Origin: Rhodobacteraceae bacterium HTCC2083
Lineage (GTDB): Bacteria > Pseudomonadota > Alphaproteobacteria > Rhodobacterales > Rhodobacteraceae
NCBI GenBank assembly: GCA_000156115.1
Contig: DS995276.1
Span: 2,960,178 to 3,024,177 of the forward strand
Direction of reading: 5' to 3'
DNA length: 64,000 bases
The translations under genes were made by a program, and so were the position numbers. Positions 8,263 through 15,977 of the stretch are shown here, in pieces (position 1 is the stretch's first letter; each line of letters starts with the position of its first letter). The notes beneath the pieces were generated by a model that saw only the letters and a program-made list of their open reading frames with translations, ran no database searches and was not told where the DNA came from.

Positions 8263-8571
8263 GTTTATTCTGGGCAAATAGAACAGAACCGCAGGCCCGA
8301 AAAGCAAAGACTCGTTCCGCCACTCAACCCAGAGTGGCTTATCCTTCAGTCCGGAGCAAATTTTGAGGCCCTTAAAGATCCCAGAAGGTCAGCAAATCAA
8401 GGCTACGTGGTCTGGGTCAAGGTGCTGCTGGCATGATTGCCAGCCAGTCTGAGGCAAGAAATTTCTGAAGCTCTTGAGGATGAATATTCATACGCACCCA
8501 GCTATCTATGGGACTATGACGTATTTCAGAGTTTCTGGGAGAATGGGGGGCTCCCCAAACTTGGGGGCTGA
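8263..8571 (+). pseudogene. Possible decayed ORF with one internal stop
   Basis: One frame reads about 102 codons with protein-like composition: LVPPLNPEWLILQSGANFEA, then a TGA at 8434-8436, then LPASLRQEISEALEDEYSYA and YDVFQSFWENGGL. The single stop in an otherwise coherent reading suggests a dead gene, but I recognise no family and see no clear start. The rest of 8168-8768 shows nothing I can support. Confidence 0.25.
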
Positions 8572-8768
8572 GCAACTAATGGACAACTACCTTCACCCAG
8601 CCAATGCACACAAACAAAGATGCCCTAGATGTTAGTCACCACTGAATACCTAATTTATTCAGGGGTATGAGCAGTGTGTGGTTTGTACGTCTAACATCTT
8701 TGAGTGCTGCTTAGGCGATATTTGTAATACAGAATGCAACCTGAGTGTTGGTTAAAAGTGAGGATAAT

Positions 8769-8915
8769 ATGAAGCGTTTAGTTTTTACGATTTTACTCGC
8801 CTTACTTGTGTTGTGCATCCTTTTGGTTGCGGCGTTCGCTTTGCTTTTATTGGTTGACCCGAACTTTGACGCAGTTGGTAGCTGTCCCAATTACCCGCAC
8901 TGTGATGATCAATGA
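8769..8915 (+). CDS. 48-aa small membrane or secreted protein
   Basis: ATG 8769 follows a GAGG SD by 7-8 nt. The protein starts MKRLVFTILLALLVLCILLV, a single long hydrophobic helix of about 25 residues, and ends in a short tail with two Cys (SCPNYPHCDDQ). The composition suits a bitopic inner-membrane micro-protein with a periplasmic C-terminus whose two Cys could form a disulfide or bind a metal. No family recognised; the SD and codon use make it more than chance. Confidence 0.45.
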   Translation: MKRLVFTILLALLVLCILLVAAFALLLLVDPNFDAVGSCPNYPHCDDQ

Positions 8916-9042
8916 TTAGACCACCTCTGGCCCATCTATCCCAAGCAAATCTACCAGCCTTACAGTGTTGAAGCACAGGTTCTACTCACGAGACAGACTA
9001 CAGAGGTGGATCCTCTAATAATCCTAACGTAGATATGAATAG

Positions 9043-9423
9043 TTAATCATCAGGAAGGAGATTGCATTCTGCTACTTGGCGACGTTCATCCTCTGCAAGG
9101 CGTTTGATTTTAGCATCAAGTTGTTTAAGCTTGGTCTCTTCCCTCTGCATATCTATCGCGACTGGCGTTTCTTGAGTACGGGACGCGTTAACAATGCATG
9201 AATAGTATTTTAGATTTTTGTCCTGACATTGCCCCTGGTATGAATGAGGCACTTGCTGCGTGTGTATAGCGTAGCCTCTTTCAAGATTTTGTGCGACGAT
9301 GCTTCGGTCATTCATCGCTATCAAACGAGGCGACTGAGCGTTTGAAACGCACTGTTCTCTTGGCGATGAGCAACCTAACAAGATAACAAACGCGGTCAGG
9401 CCCAGTACTGTCACTTTATTCAT
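9043..9423 (-). CDS. Predicted lipoprotein, Rhodobacteraceae-type PREQC family
   Basis: A 126-aa protein with a signal sequence and lipobox (ILLGC, Cys near residue 18), so it should be lipidated and held at the outer or inner membrane. The segment SSPREQCVSNAQ, followed by a short helix and ERGYAIHTQQV, resembles a small Rhodobacteraceae lipoprotein family with a PREQCI...RGYAL pattern. The C-terminal third (EETKLKQLDAKIKRLAEDER) is a likely coiled coil. An AAGGA SD lies 9 nt before the ATG. Function unknown. Confidence 0.65.
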   Translation of the reverse strand: MNKVTVLGLTAFVILLGCSSPREQCVSNAQSPRLIAMNDRSIVAQNLERGYAIHTQQVPHSYQGQCQDKNLKYYSCIVNASRTQETPVAIDMQREETKLKQLDAKIKRLAEDERRQVAECNLLPDD

Positions 9424-9508
9424 CGTTGTGATCCTTGTGCATTATCCGATGCTTTGACGCTAACACTTCCATACTAAAAAGTCATTGGAAAACAAGCCCA
9501 ACGCCCCC

Positions 9509-9625
9509 ATGCTCATCTATCTCAAGCCAATCTACCAGCGGTACGATGATGCAGCACAGCGGGTTGTGTTAGGCCCACTCATCGTCCTAGGTTTAGCCTG
9601 TCGAGTAAAAGCTTATCTCGACTAA
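9509..9625 (+). pseudogene. 38-codon ORF fragment, diverged duplicate of 8934-8980
   Basis: The frame MLIYLKPIYQRYDDAAQRVV runs to TAA at 9623. A related segment near 8934-8980 reads PIYPKQIYQPYSVEAQ. The underlying DNA agrees at roughly 28 of 33 positions in its best part, so the two are diverged copies of one ancestral sequence. Neither has a clear SD. Probably remnants of a duplicated gene; family unknown. Confidence 0.3.
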
Positions 9626-9672
9626 ATGGCGTCTCTGATTGAGGGACGTGAAATCGCCTCAATGCTGTTTAT

Positions 9673-9845
9673 TCAATCTCGTAGCACGGACAGCGACCCT
9701 TTTTTGATGTAGGTTTTCTCTGCTTCAGTTCTCCCCACAGTCTCTGAACTGTGGCCTAACACTAGAGCTACCTCTAGCTCACTATAGCCAGACTCAAATA
9801 ATTTATGGAGCTGTCGCGCTTTAGTGTCGCCCCAAGTGCTCGTTT
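9673..9845 (-). pseudogene. Tyrosine integrase C-terminal remnant (minus strand)
   Basis: The reverse strand reads TWGDTKARQLHKLFESGYSE and VALVLGHSSETVG, then EKTYIKKGSLSVLRD and TGA. This is the LGHSS...Y box of a tyrosine recombinase, with the likely nucleophilic Tyr in EKTY. All upstream catalytic parts are missing where the IS3 relic begins (about 9846). It faces the integrase tails at 3617-4303, so the interval between may be an old genomic island. Confidence 0.6.
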
Positions 9846-10880
9846 AAGCTGAAGGCAACAGGGCTTTTCCAGGCCAGTGCTGAGTGGCGGCGGCGCGGAT
9901 TGTAAAAGCCATTGATTTACTCGAGGATGGCCATCTCGGCCGTGCTTCGTGTCTCCCAAGGATGCCGCCAGATCAGTTCGGCTTTGATTATTTTGAAGAA
10001 AGTCTCAACAGCAGCATTATCGTAGCAATTGCCTTTGCCAGACATCGATACCTTGAATCCGTTCTGGTGCAGAATCTTCTGATAATTATGAGAACAGTAT
10101 TGCGACCCGCAATCCGTGTGTTGGATGCAGCCTTTGGGCGGCTGTCGGAACGCTTTGGCCATCCTCAAAGCTCTGATAGCAGTGTTGCGTTTCTTGCAGT
10201 TGCTCACGGCCTAACCGGTCACACGCCGAGAATGCAAGTCCAAGATCACGGCCAGATGCAACCAGCCCTCACGCGTCCGGACATAGCTGATGTCGCCTGC
10301 CCATTTTTGCTTGGGCCCATCAGCGTTGAAGTCACGATCTAGTAGGTTTGGCGCAATGTTGAACTTATGATTGCTGTCTGTAGTGACCTTGTGTTTTGCG
10401 TGTTCTAACAACAGATATGCCGTTCTGGCGCATCAACCTGCCAGCACGACGGTGGCCCATGTTCAAACCGATCTCTTTTCAACTCTCGGTCATTCGTGGG
10501 CGGCCATGACAGCCCAGGCTGAGGCGTGATTGTTCTTTGATATGCACCAGCGTCACGAGATCAGACCGCTGCCTGCGACTGGCTGGGCGACTGCGATACG
10601 CCCGAAACCCACGTGTGCTGACGCCAACAAAAGCACACAGCCAATTGACTGGGAAGCTGCACCTGTGTTCTTCGATGAAGCTAATCCCATTGCTATAGAC
10701 CCGCGAAGAACTGGGTGGCTTTTTTAAGATATCGCTCTCCTCCATCAGGAGCCGGTTCTCGCGCCGCAGCCGATCATTCTCTTTGTCAAGGCTCAAATCC
10801 TCTTTCGACACCACGTCCGTGTCTCGGTGCGCAGCGATCCATTTGCTCAGCGCCGACATGCCGACGCCCAATCATCAACG
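9846..10880 (-). mobile_element. IS3-family element, decayed (orfAB relic)
   Basis: On the minus strand from about 10871 one reads an OrfA tail with a leucine-zipper-like helix (DKENDRLRRENRLLMEESDI), then OrfB pieces: [39 protein letters not shown] (first Asp), QHTDCGSQYCS (second Asp) and GKGNCYDNAAVETFFK (catalytic Glu). The pieces are in different frames with stops between them. The N-terminus of OrfA and the last residues of OrfB are absent. The insertion separates an integrase tail (left) from a truncated short-chain dehydrogenase (right). Confidence 0.8.
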
Positions 10881-10882
10881 TC

Positions 10883-11047
10883 TCACTTGACATGCGTCAC
10901 AGCGACAACCTTCGTGCCAGACGCCAACAGTGATTGGATCGCTTTGTGTCCCGTCCATGTTTCAGCGCGGATGACACATGCCACTTTGCCGCTAAGATCA
11001 GTCAAAGAAGATACATAAAGTGAGCGAGTGTTTGCTTTATTTTCCAT
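10883..11047 (-). pseudogene. Short-chain dehydrogenase/reductase, N-terminal fragment cut by IS3
   Basis: From ATG 11047 the frame gives MENKANTRSLYVSSLTDLSG and then KVACVIRAETWTGHKAIQSL plus LASGTKVVAVTHVK, the first beta-alpha-beta unit of an SDR Rossmann fold. Here the Gly-rich TGxxxGxG loop is degenerate (RAETWTGHK). It stops at 10883 at the IS3 relic; the catalytic Tyr-x-x-x-Lys part is lost. It lies 59 nt downstream of dctM and may have been the last gene of the TRAP operon, perhaps oxidising the imported substrate. An eight-G run separates it from dctM. Confidence 0.55.
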
Positions 11048-11106
11048 TTGATCATCTGGATTGGCTCGCCCGTCAATTTCGTAGGGGGGGGCGGCGCGCT
11101 TAGCCC

Positions 11107-12435
11107 CTATTTGTAAATGTCTGGCAAAAGCGTCGTGGAAATCGCGGGTACGTAAGCAATGAAAAGCACCACGATAAACATGCACAAAACGAATGGCACT
11201 GCTCTGGCTGCGATCTTGAGAATAGATTCACCCGTAATCCCGGCCACTACGAACAGGTTCAGACCAAGTGGAGGTGTGATGAAACCAACGCCTAAAGCAG
11301 TGATCATCATGATGCAGAACTGGATTTCGTTCATGCCGATGTTGTCCGCCAATGGCTTGAGGATTGGTGCAAGGATTACGATGTTCGGTGTCGTCTCCAT
11401 GACGCAGCCCGCGGCAATTAAGATGCCGATCATCAACAGGATCAGGATCCACGGCTCGTTCGTGAGGCCCGTAATCGAGGTCACAAAACCCTGAGGAACA
11501 CCCATGATCGCCAAGGCTTCGGCAAGAGGGACAGAGAAGGCGATGATCGGGAGGATCACCCCGTTTACTTTGGCGGAACTCACCAGCATCGCAGGAAAGT
11601 CCGCGAAGCTAAGCGTGCGTAGAATGAAACCCATAAGGATCGTCACGACGACGGCCGTTGCACCTGCTTCTGTTGGAGTGAGGCGACCAGAAAAGATGCC
11701 GTAAAAGATGATGCCGGGCACGATGAAGGCGTACCAACCTGATTTTAATGCTTTGCCAACGCCGACCATCCATTCGCTAAACGTCATCATTCCGCCGCCC
11801 TCATAGTCGTGAATACGGTTCATGATGAGGTTGGTGATCAGGATTGCGAAGAGGATCGCAAGGCCGGGAATAAGCGCTGCCAAGAAGAGGGTGGAGGCGG
11901 ATATACCCAGCACGAGGCCGATGATGATGTAGGCGATTGAGGGTGGGATCAGGATGCCAGTGCAGGCACCAGCCGCGACCAGCGCACAGGCGTAGGGGCG
12001 TGGGTATCCGCTCTCGACCAAGCGCGCAATTGTCATACGGCCAACCGCTGCGGCACCGGCCGCGTCAGAGCCTGAAATAGCCGCGAACATGCCACAAACG
12101 AGGACGGTGGCAGAGCCGAACCCGCCCTTGGTGAAGCAGGTTAAGGCTTCGGCCACGTCAAGAAACTTGCGGCTAAGTCCGGTGCGCACCAACACGTCGC
12201 CTGTAAGGATAAACAGCGGTACAGCGGTCAACGCGAAAGCATCAATGCCGGTGAACAAACGCTCCCCAACCAGGCTCAGTGGCAGATCACCAGACATCAC
12301 TAGCATCAAGATCGCAGAGCTGCCAATAGCGGCCCAAACAGGGACGGCGACGGCGATCAGGGCGACGAACATCATGACGGGAACATAGAAATCCCAGCCG
12401 AGTTCGACCGTTTGGCTCATTGTATTCCAAAGCAT
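11107..12435 (-). CDS. dctM: TRAP transporter large permease, DctM family
   Basis: A 442-aa membrane protein with about 12 helices and the conserved DctM blocks GIDAFALTAVPLFILTGDVL, SGSDAAGAAAVGRM and IPPSIAYIIIGLVLGISAST. It couples Na+ flow to uptake of a substrate delivered by DctP, working with DctQ in the inner membrane. The ATG at 12435 has an AAGGG about 8 nt upstream and lies 12 nt after the dctQ stop; an internal ATG at 12420 is the alternative. Third transporter gene of the operon driven from about 14450. Confidence 0.92.
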   Translation of the reverse strand: MLWNTMSQTVELGWDFYVPVMMFVALIAVAVPVWAAIGSSAILMLVMSGDLPLSLVGERLFTGIDAFALTAVPLFILTGDVLVRTGLSRKFLDVAEALTCFTKGGFGSATVLVCGMFAAISGSDAAGAAAVGRMTIARLVESGYPRPYACALVAAGACTGILIPPSIAYIIIGLVLGISASTLFLAALIPGLAILFAILITNLIMNRIHDYEGGGMMTFSEWMVGVGKALKSGWYAFIVPGIIFYGIFSGRLTPTEAGATAVVVTILMGFILRTLSFADFPAMLVSSAKVNGVILPIIAFSVPLAEALAIMGVPQGFVTSITGLTNEPWILILLMIGILIAAGCVMETTPNIVILAPILKPLADNIGMNEIQFCIMMITALGVGFITPPLGLNLFVVAGITGESILKIAARAVPFVLCMFIVVLFIAYVPAISTTLLPDIYK

Positions 12436-12447
12436 CTCGCGCGCCCT

Positions 12448-12960
12448 TTATTCAAACAGTGTGTCGCCTTCGTAGACGGGAGTGCCGTCGCGAAGGGATT
12501 TGAAGTCACGGGCGAAAGACTGAAGCAGTCGCCATATCATCAGGCCAAAGCCAAGCGGGACGGAGAAGAGAAACCAAACCTTGGAGACGCGCAAACCGTC
12601 AGTGACGGAGCCGAACTTGTAAGAGACGTGCAAAGTTTCCCACGACCAATAGAGCGCGATAATAGCGACTACGAACATCACCAGATCACCAAAGATATAG
12701 AGCAGCGCTTTCAGGCGCGGCGAGAGGTAGTGCATGATCACATCGATGCGGATGTGCGCGCGCTCTTTGACAGCGGCGGCGGCACCAACCCAAGCAAGAT
12801 AAATAAAGGAAAAGCGGACGATTTCTTCGCCCCAGATCGAGGAATAGGCGAAAATCTCGCGCCGCAGCACTTCGATGGCCATGGTGATCACGAGCATCAC
12901 GTAAAACATGAGTAGCAACCAGCGCTCAGCGTTTTGATCAAGGTTCCTGAGGAAATTCAT
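12448..12960 (-). CDS. dctQ: TRAP transporter small permease, DctQ family
   Basis: 170 aa with four hydrophobic helices. It shows typical DctQ features: an N-terminal helix, the amphipathic VLRREIFAYSSIWGEEIVRF segment, WVGAAAAVKERAHIRIDV, and a C-terminal pair of helices ending WRLLQSFARDF. It is the small membrane subunit that pairs with DctM. Its gene follows dctP after a 105-nt gap containing a strong hairpin, an arrangement that often lowers permease expression relative to the binding protein. Confidence 0.9.
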   Translation of the reverse strand: MNFLRNLDQNAERWLLLMFYVMLVITMAIEVLRREIFAYSSIWGEEIVRFSFIYLAWVGAAAAVKERAHIRIDVIMHYLSPRLKALLYIFGDLVMFVVAIIALYWSWETLHVSYKFGSVTDGLRVSKVWFLFSVPLGFGLMIWRLLQSFARDFKSLRDGTPVYEGDTLFE

Positions 12961-13023
12961 TTTGAGGACCGCCGGATAGGTGCGGGCCTTTTGCTAACTA
13001 AAGTCGCTCAAGGCCCGCTAGGA

Positions 13024-13055
13024 ATAAAAGACAGGCGCATGTAGGGTCATGCGCC
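13024..13055 (-). terminator. Hairpin with T-rich tail between dctP and dctQ (attenuator)
   Basis: On the minus strand GGCGCATG pairs perfectly with CATGCGCC (positions 13034-13055, loop ACCCTA), followed by TGTCTTTTATT. An 8-bp GC-rich stem with a T-rich tail is a partial Rho-independent terminator or a stabilising 3' hairpin. Its position after dctP fits differential expression of the binding protein over DctQM. Confidence 0.7.
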
Positions 13056-13065
13056 CGCCCAAAGC

Positions 13066-14214
13066 TTAGGCGTCGTGGACGTAGTATTTGCCCTGCGTGC
13101 CAGCCGCTTCTTCCATCTTCGCAAAGTTGTCCATGGAACCGGCGAGATCTTTCTTGAAGCTGTCCCACTCTGCCAACTGATAGCCACCCGCTGCTTTCCA
13201 CTCGTTCAACTGATCCTCAGAGAGGCTGTGGAATTCAACACCGGACTTCGCCAATTCTGACATTGCGTATGCACGTGCAGATGGAACCTTGGACAGGTTC
13301 TGGTGCGCCGTCATCTCAGAGCCCCACATGATGCCTTCCTGAACGTCCGCAGGCATGGAGTTGAACCACTCAAGGTTACATGAGTAAACCTGTGAGTCAG
13401 GAACCGCTTGAGTGAAGGTTACGTGGGACAGTATGTCCTTGAAACCAAACACATAAAGCGCGCCAACAGATGGGTCGAGCGCGTCCGCGACACCCTGCTT
13501 GATCGCGGAAGGTGTTTCACCCCAAGCCACTGGCGTCGGGTTTGCGCCAACCATACGGTAGTACTGCTGAAGCATCTTGGAACCTGGTACGCGGAACTTA
13601 ACGCCGTCGAGATCGGATGGGGACAGAACTGCGCCTGCGCCGCCTTTACGAACCGCAACAACGCGCGGGTCGATATTGACGTAGAACAATGCTTTAAAGC
13701 CGTTCTCTTCAACTTTTGGCTCCACATTGCCTTTCCAGAAATCAGAGTTCACCAAGTTTGTGAAACGTTGATTGGAACCACACAGGTATGGCATGTTGAT
13801 CAGATCAACTGTCGACGCGAAAGGCGCGAAATTGGACAGGGAGTGCTGCGCGGCTTGGATCGTGCCACCCTGAACCGCTTGAACAAGTGCCCCACCTGCA
13901 CCAAGCTGACCGCCGGGTGCGAGCTTGACGTAGACTTTGCCATTGGTTGCGTTCTGGATGTTCTCTTTCAGGTCGAGCTGCATGATTGGATAGCTGCGCG
14001 ATGCACCAAGGACATAGGCAGTTGCGATTGTCATCGTGTGCTCAGCCGCTTTTTCGCGATCACGCTCCTCATTTGCGGTTTGCGCGGCTGCCTCTGTGGA
14101 CCAAAGCGTGCCAGCCGCACCAGCAACCAAAGCTGCTGTAAAGCCGCCCGCTGCGGACAGTTTAAGAAAATTTCTGCGTTCTGCAGATTCAACCATTTTG
14201 GTGTCGTCGTTCAT
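13066..14214 (-). CDS. dctP: TRAP transporter substrate-binding protein, DctP family, Tat-exported
   Basis: 382 aa. The N-terminus has a twin-arginine signal (ERRNFLKLSAAGG, Arg13-Arg14) with probable cleavage after TEAAA near residue 44, so it is exported folded to the periplasm. The mature part has the DctP pattern: LAPGGQLGAGGALVQAVQGG, the GVKFRVPGS block with the ligand-binding Arg, and VAWGETPSAIKQGVADALDP. It binds an organic anion, but which one is not readable. The start is ATG 14214, with GGGAG about 10 nt upstream; the longer open frame upstream overlaps the small membrane gene. Induction is probably controlled by the divergent LacI regulator. Confidence 0.92.
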   Translation of the reverse strand: MNDDTKMVESAERRNFLKLSAAGGFTAALVAGAAGTLWSTEAAAQTANEERDREKAAEHTMTIATAYVLGASRSYPIMQLDLKENIQNATNGKVYVKLAPGGQLGAGGALVQAVQGGTIQAAQHSLSNFAPFASTVDLINMPYLCGSNQRFTNLVNSDFWKGNVEPKVEENGFKALFYVNIDPRVVAVRKGGAGAVLSPSDLDGVKFRVPGSKMLQQYYRMVGANPTPVAWGETPSAIKQGVADALDPSVGALYVFGFKDILSHVTFTQAVPDSQVYSCNLEWFNSMPADVQEGIMWGSEMTAHQNLSKVPSARAYAMSELAKSGVEFHSLSEDQLNEWKAAGGYQLAEWDSFKKDLAGSMDNFAKMEEAAGTQGKYYVHDA

Positions 14215-14237
14215 TAGTGTCTCTCCCAGTAGAATGT

Positions 14238-14423
14238 TCAGCTGTCGTTTTGGTTCTTTCGAGCAGCTTCTTTTTGTAAAATTGCGACGACGAACAAAAT
14301 CGAAGCCGCGAATAGGACCAGCATTTCTCCCACATCGCCAAAGTAGACCTGATCCCAAAACGCGCCCGCAGCTACATTCGAAAAGTAGACAAGAAAAACG
14401 AGCAGTGATGCGTACAGAAACAT
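14238..14423 (-). CDS. 61-aa membrane protein at the head of the TRAP operon
   Basis: From ATG 14423 (SD GAGG, 7 nt) the protein begins MFLYASLLVFLVYFSNVAAG, then AFWDQVYFGDVGEMLVLFAA and a polar tail ending RKNQNDS: two hydrophobic helices joined by a short acidic loop. It is the first gene after the operator region and ends 23 nt before dctP, so it belongs to the operon. I do not know a named function; an accessory subunit or stability factor of the TRAP permease is a reasonable guess. An upstream ATG at 14483 would place the start inside the operators and is unlikely. Confidence 0.65.
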   Translation of the reverse strand: MFLYASLLVFLVYFSNVAAGAFWDQVYFGDVGEMLVLFAASILFVVAILQKEAARKNQNDS

Positions 14424-14455
14424 GGCGATCCTCACGAGTGCTGATTGAACCGTTA

Positions 14456-14492
14456 TGAAAGCGCTTTCAGTGAGTCGATGCAAGCGCTTTCA
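14456..14492. promoter_or_regulatory. Two LacI-family (cre-like) operators
   Basis: TGAAAGCGCTTTCA at 14456-14469 is a perfect 14-bp palindrome. TGCAAGCGCTTTCA at 14479-14492 is the same site with one mismatch pair. Their centres are 23 bp apart, about two helical turns, on the same DNA face. The core AAGCGCTT fits LacI-family operators. They sit in the divergent region between the TRAP operon and the LacI-type regulator gene, which should bind here and control both directions. Confidence 0.8.
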
Positions 14493-14578
14493 TTAAAAAT
14501 ATTCTGAGCTTAGAATTTGGCTGTTTTTGCTAAGATTTCGATCTATGGTCTCAGCCAACCAGTAGAAAGCCGCTTTTG

Positions 14579-15598
14579 ATGACGTCTCACCATGCAGTTC
14601 CCACATTAGACGACGTTGCAAGAACAGCTGGCGTTTCACCCGCCACGGTCTCAAGGTCACTGAACACGCCCGCACTAGTTTCCAGAGAGACGCTCCAGCG
14701 GGTAAAGGCAGCGGTTGCAGATTTGGGTTATACACCCAACTTCGGGGCGCGGTTTATGGCTGCCAAGCGAACGATGACGATTGGCGCAATAATCCCGACT
14801 ATGGAGAACGCAATTTTTGCGAAAGGCATTCAAGCCTTTCAAGAACGTTTGCATAGCCTTGGATACACTCTGCTGATCTCAAGCAGTTCCTACGATCCAG
14901 AGATTGAGGCAGAGCAAGTGCGCGCGCTAGCAAGCCGAGGAGCCGACGGAATTTTGCTGATCGGGTACTGGCGTGAAGAAAAGGTCTATGAGTTTCTTAA
15001 GCAACGCAACATTCCGTTTCTGTTAGCTTGGGCTTTCGCCGCCAACAATGCATTGCCAGCGATTGGGTTTGATAACCGTGCTGCGATGTATCAGCTCTGC
15101 GATAAAGTTTTGGCAATGGGGCATCGAAATATCGCTGTGATTTCTGGCACAACCGAAGGCAACGATCGCGCCATGAACAGGTTAAAAGGTATCACAGAAA
15201 GGCTTAAAGTTGAAGGGTTCAACCTAGACACAGTTCCAATCATCGAAACGCCATATGACATCGACAACGGGGCGAATGCATTTGAAGAGTTGATGCGCGG
15301 GCCAGAACGCCCAAGCGTTGTCATGTGTGGCAACGACGTACTCGGGGTTGGTGCTTTGCAACGTGCACAGGAGATGGGCTTAAAAGTTCCGAGTGAAGTC
15401 TCAATTACTGGCTTTGATGGGATCGAACTCGCGCGGGTCGTCACGCCAAAGCTCACAACCGTGCGCGTTCCGCATTCTGAAATGGGCCATCGCGCCGCTG
15501 ACGAATTGGTACGAATGGTTGAAAGCGGTGAAGTGGGACGTTCTCAAGAACTCGCAAGTGAAATCGTTGTCGAAAAATCAATTATATCGCTTGCCTGA
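14579..15598 (+). CDS. LacI-family transcriptional regulator
   Basis: 339 aa. The N-terminal helix-turn-helix PTLDDVARTAGVSPATVSRS and the hinge helix (about residues 45-60) precede a periplasmic-binding-like effector domain with the usual TIGAIIPTMENAIFAKGIQA and DGILLIGYW blocks. The ATG at 14579 directly follows an in-frame TTG at 14576; the SD is weak. It is divergent from the TRAP operon, with two palindromic operators between them, so it is probably a repressor responding to the transported compound or a metabolite of it. Confidence 0.9.
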   Translation: MTSHHAVPTLDDVARTAGVSPATVSRSLNTPALVSRETLQRVKAAVADLGYTPNFGARFMAAKRTMTIGAIIPTMENAIFAKGIQAFQERLHSLGYTLLISSSSYDPEIEAEQVRALASRGADGILLIGYWREEKVYEFLKQRNIPFLLAWAFAANNALPAIGFDNRAAMYQLCDKVLAMGHRNIAVISGTTEGNDRAMNRLKGITERLKVEGFNLDTVPIIETPYDIDNGANAFEELMRGPERPSVVMCGNDVLGVGALQRAQEMGLKVPSEVSITGFDGIELARVVTPKLTTVRVPHSEMGHRAADELVRMVESGEVGRSQELASEIVVEKSIISLA

Positions 15599-15977
15599 AA
15601 TCAAAGTGTAGATGGCGATAATGTTGGCCAGGTGTGAATTCACCCAGCATCAAATTTTGCAAACGCAGCGAAAGTCCGTTATACTGTGTTGCACTGCAGA
15701 GCTCAGATATTAACGAAATTGGCCGCAATAGGCCGTCCTTGACCCTTTTAGACACCGCGATCGAGGCGATGCTGCAACGCTTCCGAAGTCGACTGAGAGC
15801 CAATTGCTTCCGTTGACGACATTGCCTCATTACTGCAGCGGGGTCCGCCAGATCAGGCTTTCTCCGTGAGTGCCAAATTAGGCAACCGACGAATGACAAT
15901 GAGCAGACGAGGATAAAGCTCACTGTGGCTGCGCCAATGTCTGATCCCAAAGCTGGGAAATCAGCGCTTGCTGTTGA
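15599..15977. other. Intergenic stretch, no gene supported
   Basis: 379 bases between the convergent ends of the LacI regulator and the gamma-glutamyltransferase gene. A minus-strand frame spanning most of it (15582-15950) has a hydrophobic start but no SD, no family features and overlaps the regulator end, so it is not called. No clear terminator. Confidence 0.4.

Noticed and set aside
10479-10871. Programmed frameshift at the A6G run of the IS3 relic
   Set aside because: The heptamer is present, but the element is already broken in several places, so recoding has no meaning here.
13408-14217. 269-codon plus-strand ORF opposite dctP
   Set aside because: Antisense to a clear DctP protein; Cys-rich and without motifs.
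15582-15950. Minus-strand ORF with a hydrophobic start
   Set aside because: No SD, overlaps the LacI gene end, and no recognisable family.
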